The position numbers and the translations under genes were made by a program. Below are positions 57,364 through 64,000 of a DNA stretch of 64,000 bases, piece after piece; positions within the stretch are counted from its first letter, which is position 1, and the number at the start of each line of letters is the position of its first letter. Source of the DNA: Phoronis australis (Eukaryota; Phoronida; Phoronidae); the NCBI GenBank assembly GCA_002633005.1, contig NMRA01000003.1:1341816-1405815 (forward strand), read 5' to 3'. The notes under the pieces were generated by a model. It searched no databases. It saw only the letters and a list, made by a program, of their open reading frames with translations, and was not told the DNA's origin.

Positions 57364-58599
57364 TCATGTACCAAATAGTTCATGATCTCCATTCGTTCGT
57401 GCATTTTCAAAGAATGCAAACCAATTGATATACAGCGTATATTCAACAATGGCGTTTATTCGAGATTTGGAAACAGTTTTCACTGTGGTGACCACTTCAG
57501 TCTCCTGTAATCTGGTAATAAATCATCGCCTTGTGTCAAATAAAAGGCAAAACAAGATAAAGTCATCATTCATCTGCGATTAATAATACTCGCGCAGTCA
57601 TTGGCGGCACAGCTCTTCCATCGTTCAATTTTGCGTTTCCCTGTTCAATGAAAAGTTCTCCCACGTTTCCATTCAAGTTTATTTTGATAAAACAGTAAGA
57701 TTAATATTTCTCTTAAACTTCTAGGGTTTAATTCAATTTTGTTGAATGAAAAATGCTCACAGTTTACCAAGGAACATAAGTATTGGATTGGCGTAATGCA
57801 AATTGTTAAAACATTCTCTACTAAAGAAAGATCTGGCGTCGGGTTCATGAAAAGTGACTTAGGAATTTGGTTTTACACTCCCACTTGAGGATTAGAAAAT
57901 AAAGGCTAGACACATTTAATAATTACCACACCACTCCCTAGAAATAAATTATACAATTTTTGTCAGTAAATAACAGTTTTGAGGTTAAGATACACAGCAT
58001 ATAACTTACGTCTAGATCTTCTGGTTCACAACACGATGTCAGAAAAATGTTACCACCTTTTGGTACAACCAAAAGTCGCCAACTGAGGAACCTGAAGCTG
58101 TTTGTTGTATCTTTTATCTGTGGCAAAGACATGCGTTTGCAAAATGTTGTTTCCCACAGTGTTATTAACATAATTAATGTAAGCTTTAACTCACCGCTCA
58201 AAATGTGCCTGTTCTCACAAATATTTCACACTCTTATAAACGATATTTTCTTGAAGACGTCTTTTATATATATATGTTGAACTTACGGACTCGTTTCCTG
58301 GTTTGCGCAAGGTCGCTGGTTTGTCAATTTCCTTATTAAGAAATCGTGTAAACACCCCCAGGTTTTTGCAATAGATTTCCCGCGAAATACAAAGTTATTT
58401 AAATAGGGATAGACTTGATTGCTTAGGAGACCTGTATTTAAGACAATGCACGTACAAATGCAAGGAAAGTTAACCCAAAACCTCAATATTAAAGAATAGT
58501 GTCAACTGTGGAGTGACCGTGGGCTCACCTGTTCGCAAAAACTTGATGCGTCATACGACGATATCTGTGGTATTTGCGTTGACGTCGGAGGCTTGCCAT
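57364..58599 (-). CDS. Possible small four-exon gene, unknown 142-residue product
   Basis: Four minus-strand segments join in phase: 58599-58529 (MASLRRQRKYHRYRRMTHQV, donor ACAG-GTGAGC), 58421-58287 (donor TCC-GTAAGT), 58091-58010 (acceptor CTTCAG, donor GAC-GTAAGT) and 57504-57364 (acceptor TTACAG, ending TGA). The product has a basic N-terminus, YLNNFVFRGKSIAKTWGCLH, FLSWRLLVVPKGGNIFLTSC and INAIVEYTLYINWFAFFEN. I recognise no family. The second exon uses the acceptor CTCCTAAG, chosen because the stronger upstream TACAG would shift the frame. The exon boundaries and three strong donors argue for a real transcript, but the protein is not supported by homology. The acceptor at 58,630 suggests a leader exon further upstream. 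Confidence 0.45.
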
Positions 58600-58740
58600 T
58601 ATCAGATTCGTGAACACACCTGCGTCACTCTGCAAACCGTAAATAATCAAATACACGACACACGTAAACAACAATGCTGTCGCGCTTATTTTGTTATTCA
58701 AGTGGCACTATTAAATTTTGAATATGACTATGTACATGTA

Positions 58741-58836
58741 ATGAAGTCGACAACGACGCCAACGACGGCGGCGACGAAGACAACTACGGTGGAGACGACG
58801 ATGACGGCGGGGGCGACGACGATGACAACGACGATG
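58741..58836. repeat. Degenerate (ACG)n trinucleotide tract
   Basis: ACGACG and ACGATG triplets with interruptions over about 95 bp. The plus-strand frame gives a threonine-rich string. A low-complexity artefact rather than a gene is the simplest reading. Confidence 0.85.
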
Positions 58837-58839
58837 TAT

Positions 58840-59925
58840 GAGAGAATGCCTGGAAGCCGTGCGCTGTCCAGTGACATCCGCCAATACAATTATGACTTTA
58901 ATCAAAATTAGTGAAAAGAAGCAGAGAAACTCTCATTCAACTGCCACTTCTCATTCAATCAACTAAACACGTACTAGATGGAGAATGATAGATAGTAACA
59001 GAGGTGACTAAAATTTTGCAAACATTCATTCGAATAAACGTTGGGTCAAAATTTTTGACCACACTGGTAATGATTGGGTCAAGTTGGAAACTGTTGCAGT
59101 TTATAATAAGACCATGGCAAATTCATTTGAACTGTTTCCATTGTCAAGTGTTGAGAAAAAATATATCTTTCTGTTGCTTGCTACAAAGAATAAGTTTGAA
59201 GGTCGAAAGTTACCGCGTTATCTTTCTGCTTCGGCGATTTAACGTGGTATTATTGTAAATTGCCTGACCCCCCCCCCCTCCCCCGGCTCACAATGTTGCT
59301 CCGGCGTTTACATGCACAGTGAACGACCCCAGCGTCATAGCAGTCGCATACAAGCGTAGCAGGTGGGGTGGACTTGTAGACAATTGAGCTGCAGAGCGGG
59401 TGGCAAGCGAGCGGTTGACCTTCATCAAGCAGATACTTCATGGATGATATTACCATTATGGTGGTCCAGACCTTCAAAAACGTTCAGACCTAGGACTGAA
59501 CTTGTTTTTGTAGCAATTATTTGATACAATTGTCTCGTTGTACAGTAAACAAATGATCTTGAAATGTGAGTCTGTCTGCTCTCTAGATGACGATGTGTGG
59601 CGCCGCCTATTGTCAAAATTGTTGTCTCTGCACATTCAGATTAATTTTATTAATAAACACATATTTAACGTGACAGCTAACTTAATATCGTTATTCAAGT
59701 GGGTTCGATTTTGTATAATGAGCTAAGAAAGAAAACTGTATACTATACACAGGATTAGAGATATTCCGGTTCAACGAATGATTAAACTTACAATATCGAA
59801 AAACCGTCTTAAGGGGACATCGATGAGAAAAGCGATTTTCTGACATCAGCCCTAGTGCGGCCTAACGCACTACCATTGGAGCTACTTGTCCTTCGATTAA
59901 TGGCATACAATTCTAAGTGCAGTAT
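58840..59925. other. No gene seen
   Basis: A C run at 59,269-59,283 and short unrelated frames only. No repeat ends identified up to the TTAA that begins the next transposon. Confidence 0.4.
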
Positions 59926-60187
59926 TTAAAGGCGAAGGCAACCTTTTTCCATGTCATTTTGAGCTAAAATAAGGTTGGTTGGTTATCCTAGACATATTTT
60001 CCACTTAATTACAGCTTTTCGTAAAATTACTCGTCCGCTACTCCCGAAGTGACGTTTTAGGAGGCAAGCATTTCGCACCAATTTCTTTTCACATAGTCTG
60101 ACTGTGAGAGATGCCGAGTCAGTCATTGTTCTACCTAGGTTGTGTTGAGTTCCGTCGTCGTTTGCTTTCATTTACTAGTCAGTCAAC

Positions 60188-60940
60188 ATGCCACACGGTT
60201 GCTGCGTACCAGGATGTACTAATTATCGGTTCACGCGCGCTTTGGGAGTACCTTTGCATCACTTTCCGATGTATGACACACTTCGTCGTACTTGGCTCGT
60301 TCGTGTGAAGAACCTAGCGTTACCCGTCCACACAACGTACAAAGCAGTGGAGAATTACCGTGTGTGTGGCAAGCACTTTCTGCCGTCCGATTACGAAAGG
60401 GATTCTGTATGCTGAACTGATGAAGGTCCCTGCGAAACAACGTCTGAAGAAGGATGCCATTGGTCTGTGTTGATTCCCGGCAGTGCCCCGTCGCCACCCC
60501 CGAGAAGTGCGTTTTTGAAGCGAGCTGTGGCCAGTACAGTGATTGGAGCCAGTGGAGGCACTTCATCTACTGTCACCCGTGCCTCCGAACGTACCCCAGA
60601 GTGTGCAATTCCTGGAACCAGTAGTGATTCGCCCTGTGCTGTTTTCTCCAGCCCAGAGCCTCTAAGCAGCCCTGCAGCGATATTGAGTAGTGGGAGTGAT
60701 AACAGGCTCAGTTCGACACCCAGTGAAGAGGACAGTTCGTCGTCCAGTGAACAGATCGGTGAGCCAAACTTTGATAAGTTTATTGTGGACTTGTCTAAAG
60801 TGTTGGAGCTATTTAGAAGGTGCCAGGTGTGTGGCGAGGGATTCACACGACACGGTGTAAGCAGTTTGGGTGCTCAGGTCACCATCCAGTGGGAGTGTGT
60901 CGCGGGACACTCTGGCAAGTGGGACAGTTGTTCCTCTGTC
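60188..60940 (+). pseudogene. THAP-domain transposase N-terminal remnant
   Basis: ATG-initiated frame within the Kolobok-like element. Residues 1-68 form a THAP zinc finger: CCVPGC at 5-10, HHFP, RRTW, and CGKHF with the C-x2-H pair at C60/H63. An in-frame TGA at 60,413-60,415 ends it at 75 residues. Beyond the stop the same frame stays open through a Ser/Pro-rich linker and a second zinc-type segment, RRCQVCGEGFTRHG followed by WECVAGHSGKW, typical of THAP-containing transposases before the catalytic domain. After about 60,940 the frame runs antisense to the P2X7-like sequence and is not considered real. One nonsense change has therefore silenced an otherwise continuous N-terminal region, and the catalytic part is deleted. 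Confidence 0.82.
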
Positions 60941-60949
60941 CGTGATATG

Positions 60950-61268
60950 CCGGAGGTCCACTTAACCATATCCAGTAGTGGCTTGGCCTCGTCGAACTCT
61001 GAACAGCACAAGCATTCCATTGAGATAGGCATAACAACGCACACAGAGCATCTGCACCAAGATGTGTCACCACGTCTGTCCTCAGTAGCCACCTCGTTTC
61101 TCTCAACAGCTGCCTGTGCCTGTGCGTACTCTGCCTCGTTATACTCGGGCTCAAACATGTACCCACCCACTGAATGTCCGTGAAAAATTCCTCGTCACCA
61201 CTGCTGTGAACAAGGTTTCCGTCACTCACACTACTGTCACTGTGATACGGGTCACCGACTCCAGCCAT
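60950..61268 (-). pseudogene. P2X7 C-terminal-like zinc domain fragment, antisense in the transposon
   Basis: On the minus strand ATG 61,268 opens MAGVGDPYHSDSSVSDGNLV to about 61,172. There, in a GTGGGTGGG run, the frame must shift by one to continue as GGYMFEPEYNEAEYAQ, DTSWCRCSVC and MECLCCSEFDEAKPLLD. The YxFEPEY, TxWCxCxxC and ECxCCxE pattern is that of the cysteine-rich zinc-binding domain at the cytoplasmic C-terminus of P2X7 receptors, also widespread in multicopy proteins of marine invertebrates. The domain is cut after KPLLD at the deletion junction near 60,950. It has no ion-channel part, so it is not a receptor gene. Confidence 0.75.
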
Positions 61269-61914
61269 TTTCAGCTTACAACACACGTAGTTGAATTCTC
61301 TACTAACCTATCTTGCCGCAGAATACTCGCTGATGGAAAGTGGTGGCGACAATTGTTGAAAAACAGCACAAAACAAACATAGAATAGAACAGATTCGCAC
61401 GGTAAAGTCAACGCAAAACCAAGTGGCGGGAAACGCTTGCCTCCTAAAACGTCACTTCCGGAGTAGCGGACGAGTAATTTATAAAATTACGAAAAGCTGT
61501 AATTAAGTGGAAAATATGTCTAGGATAACCAACCAACCTTATTTTAGCTCAAAATGACATGGAAAAAGGTTGCCTTCGCCTTTAACTGGTAAAAGTTACC
61601 GGCAAACGTCTGACAGAAAACGGCGAGAACTGATGAGGTTTAACAATTGTTTCTGCGATTGGATTCACCCCCGCAAAATCGTTCTATCTTAGTTTCAATA
61701 TTTAAACCTCGAAAGACCAAACAATTGTATCATTGGTTCTGGATCTAATCTTTGTACCGGAAATCAAACTTTACTTTTGATATTTTCTGTTGTACTTTAA
61801 TACAAACTAAAGATAAGTGTTAAGACTCTTTAATTCTGTGCTCGAGTATGTAATGATTTTCTTGGATGATTTTCTAATAATCCTAGTTATCACTTGATGA
61901 CCCTAGTATTAAAG

Positions 61915-62055
61915 GTATGAGTCTTTACTCGAAATCACCTGTTATTACTTGAGTTGTAGCTCGAATAATCTTGGGGTCATCAAATGCAACTTTAGACTAG
62001 TGGAAACTTGTGAACGTAAGCTACAATTTACTTGAGCCAATGAGCTATAGAACTC
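61915..62055. repeat. Short dispersed repeat, partner of 55,420-55,525
   Basis: TTTACTCGAAATCACC, ACTTGAGTTGTAGCTCGAAT, GGGGTCATCAAATGC and TTAGACTAGTGGA match the copy near 55.4 kb in order. Function unknown. Confidence 0.4.
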
Positions 62056-62279
62056 ATCATAAACACTTTCATTGAGTTTGCATTTTAAGTAAGAAGCAAA
62101 ATGGCAACAATAATTCTGAATTCAGTTTACAGCACAAACATTATACCCGGACTGTTTCGAAAACAAAGGCGTCACCTTTAAAAAGATTGAGACCACTCAC
62201 CTGACATCAGGTAACAATGGGGAAAAGATCCTAAATAATTCCAAGATCGCGATGTCGTTGCTCAATTTGGAAGTGTTAA

Positions 62280-63590
62280 TCAACTTCTGAAGACGTCCGG
62301 CGTTTTATTTTTTCACACCAAAATAGTTCATAGCGGCTTTAACAAACTGCGTTGTAATCTGACAGGCATATTCTTTGAATGAGTGCGGACGACAAGGAAA
62401 CTACAGCGGCCTACGATAAGTATTTGTTCACGGTGGTTTCTCAGCCAGTCAAACCGTATCGCGCTGTTAATTTTTGAATGCCAAGATAAACTTCAGTTTG
62501 AGAAACTTCCAAAAATGTCTCACGCTGAACATGTTTTCTGAATTCCAAAACAATTTTATTGAACACAAACGCCTCGCTGAAACCATTACGGCAGCTGTGC
62601 ATCCCCTTTCGAAGCAAGTGCCAAATATTGAATTATACCACCTTCTGCTGATCTGTATTGCGTTCTGTCGCATCTAAGACCCTCTCGAAGAGCGTTATCA
62701 TGTGCAACGTCGCAATCGAATGGCGTTATCTTACGAAGTCTTGCGTTGTCTTGCGTTTTCGCGAGACTTTTGGTTCTGCAGTATTTCATAGCGATTTAGG
62801 TCACGTAACACTTTACACACCCGCGTTGTGGGATGAGTATCCCGATTGACTGGTCGGCCAGTCGGGATAGAGCCGTGCCGTCCATCCGTATCACTCTGAC
62901 AGTTGCAAACCAATGTTTACATAGTCCAGATGTCTTATTGTCTGCTTTCACCTGTTAAGCGCACTTAATCCAGCAATAATGGTGAAAACGGTCGACTGTC
63001 AGAGAAATTAGACTTAACTTTCATCGTTAGATTGCTTTGTGCAACTGCAAGCTCTGACCAGCTTAACCATAGTAGTGTGTACCAACATTAAAGACTTGCT
63101 TGACAAGTTTAATCGAGTTTGATTCCAGATTAGATCGTGATAGTAGACACTTCTTGATTTTGACACTCCAGGAGAATGCTAAGTAACGAACTAGGGCCTT
63201 TTTACTCACTGTTAAGCGAACTGAAAATTGGAATTTTATAAAATGTTTTGAACTCTTTGTCACGGTAAGACATTTATTGTTATTTTTGAGGCGGATTGCG
63301 GTTTGACCAAGGGAAGGGTAATCGACTGTATGTTTGAAAGGCGTGCAGCCGGTCAGTGGAATACCCACATTCCTACTGGAGTGGATGAGAAAAATACTCA
63401 TTTGTTAAGCGCTTCGGTCATGAAAAGCCATCCTCAGGGGTTTGCTCCCGAAAAAATACCGTTTTGTAGGAGAGGTTTGCGCAAGGAACCTTGGACAGCT
63501 GAATAAACCCATTAAGCCCCAAACAGTTCAAGAAGACTGCCATCTGTTGTCAAAAAATAGTAGGCTGTACTTCGGGAACAAGTTTTTCGA
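62280..63590. repeat. Dispersed repeat family D, copy 2, split by ~750 bp
   Basis: 62,280-62,660 matches 49,265-49,655 and 63,415-63,590 matches 49,675-49,965. The 755 bp in between (62,660-63,415) has no counterpart in copy 1 and is probably an insertion, or a part deleted from copy 1. The inserted part has a TCTTGCGTTGTCTTGCGTTTTCG internal duplication but no clear ends. Confidence 0.72.
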
Positions 63591-63771
63591 TACGCAGACT
63601 TGCACACGACACTTTTCGTTATTGACAGTCTTTATTTTGTTTCTTACATATGTTTGGAATAAAAATCTACACTCTATTTATCATCGGAATAAGAAGTCCT
63701 CTAACTTGGTCATGAAAAATAACGTCTAAAGCGAAAGTCCTCTCCGTTGTCCAGTTTAGTGTTGTTTATGA

Positions 63772-64000
63772 GTTTTATGCCCTATGAACGAATGTCTTCG
63801 TTCAAATGTCAAACAATGTTACATTGGTCAAACGGTTCGTAGTCTTTCCCGTCGGTTATCTATGCATCTTCAAAATGGCGCCATCCAAGATCATTTTATG
63901 CAATGTCACGAACGTAAAATCACCCGTCAAGAAATGGTGGAAAACACGTCAATTCGGTACGTAGAGTACGAAGTGCTGCGTTTGAAAGTATTGGAATCCC
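63772..64000 (+). pseudogene. GIY-YIG-containing retroelement fragment, runs off the window
   Basis: After an in-frame TGA at 63,769, the frame is open to the window end. It encodes KQCYIGQTVRSLSRRLSMHL, then NGAIQDHFMQCHERKITRQE and VEYEVLRLKVLES. This is the GIY-YIG nuclease segment found at the end of Penelope-type and some other reverse transcriptase polyproteins. It is a different subfamily from the 22.7-23.4 kb relic. Whether the element is intact depends on sequence beyond 64,000; the upstream reverse transcriptase is absent here, so a 5'-truncated copy is likely. Confidence 0.75.

Larger units (their letters stand above)
59930..61581. mobile_element. Kolobok-like DNA transposon, complete ends, internally deleted
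   Basis: A 1,652-bp element bounded by TTAA on each side (59,926-59,929 and 61,582-61,585). Terminal inverted repeats of 140 bp (59,930-60,069) and 147 bp (61,435-61,581) start AGGCGAAGGCAACC and end GTGACGTTTTAGGAGGCAAGC. They differ by one 7-bp indel and a few bases. TTAA target duplications with an N-terminal THAP domain are the hallmark of the Kolobok superfamily. Inside are a plus-strand THAP frame with a premature stop and, from the other end, an antisense P2X7-C-terminal-like domain. No catalytic transposase core is present, so the copy must be mobilised in trans, if at all. Confidence 0.85.

Noticed and set aside
58513-58911. 132-codon plus-strand frame with a threonine-rich end
   Set aside because: The second half is an (ACG)n tract, and the first half is antisense to a better-supported exon with acceptor and donor on the minus strand.
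60925-61183. Plus-strand continuation of the THAP frame past the second zinc segment
   Set aside because: The product lacks transposase features here and lies antisense to a recognisable P2X7-like domain. The open frame is a shadow.
60866-61286. A P2X receptor gene
   Set aside because: Only the C-terminal cysteine domain is present, without channel segments, and it is enclosed by transposon inverted repeats.

Overview
This is intron-rich animal nuclear DNA, AT-rich and crowded with DNA-transposon debris. Coding exons are short, have GT/AG borders and can be joined in phase. The gene set is an AP-4 accessory protein (tepsin), a small Maf bZIP factor, an MFSD4-like transporter and a secreted cysteine-rich protein with a chitin-binding-like tail. 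With the Penelope-type GIY-YIG fragments and a THAP/TTAA transposon, this suggests a non-insect invertebrate, probably marine. I cannot fix the phylum. Drosophila lacks AP-4, so the tepsin gene argues against a fly-like lineage.

Layout. 1-3.4 kb: no gene seen. 3.4-5.1 kb (-): intronless 12-TM major facilitator transporter. 5-13 kb: intergenic DNA with three minisatellites, a hAT-like MITE and a 47-bp direct repeat. 13.3-28.3 kb (-): tepsin gene; seven exons reconstruct the ENTH domain and linker and two more belong to the second (VHS-like) domain. Its introns hold a Penelope-type relic, hairpin elements and a diverged tandem array. 26.4-31.3 kb: tandem duplication, foldback element and a long-TIR element. 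32.5-33.5 kb (-): small Maf. 36.3-37.3 kb: foldback repeat with an exact 285-bp duplication beside an N. 38.2-47.4 kb (+): nine-exon gene for a conserved 270-aa protein of unknown function, with a 120-bp triplication across its first exon-intron border. 49-50 kb and 62-63.6 kb: two copies of one dispersed repeat. 50.5-56.1 kb (-): seven-exon gene for a 338-aa secreted protein built of repeated six-cysteine modules. 57.4-58.6 kb (-): possible four-exon gene for an unknown 142-aa protein. 59.9-61.6 kb: complete 1.65-kb transposon with about 140-bp TIRs and TTAA target duplications, carrying a broken THAP gene and an antisense P2X7-C-terminal-like zinc domain. The right edge enters another GIY-YIG retroelement.

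The genes are independent eukaryotic transcription units, not an operon. The strongest novel items are the secreted cysteine-module protein, the two-gene Kolobok-like transposon, the 270-aa conserved unknown and the triplicated exon-intron border. All exon models were made by eye from reading frame, splice sites and family memory. No alignment or search was run.
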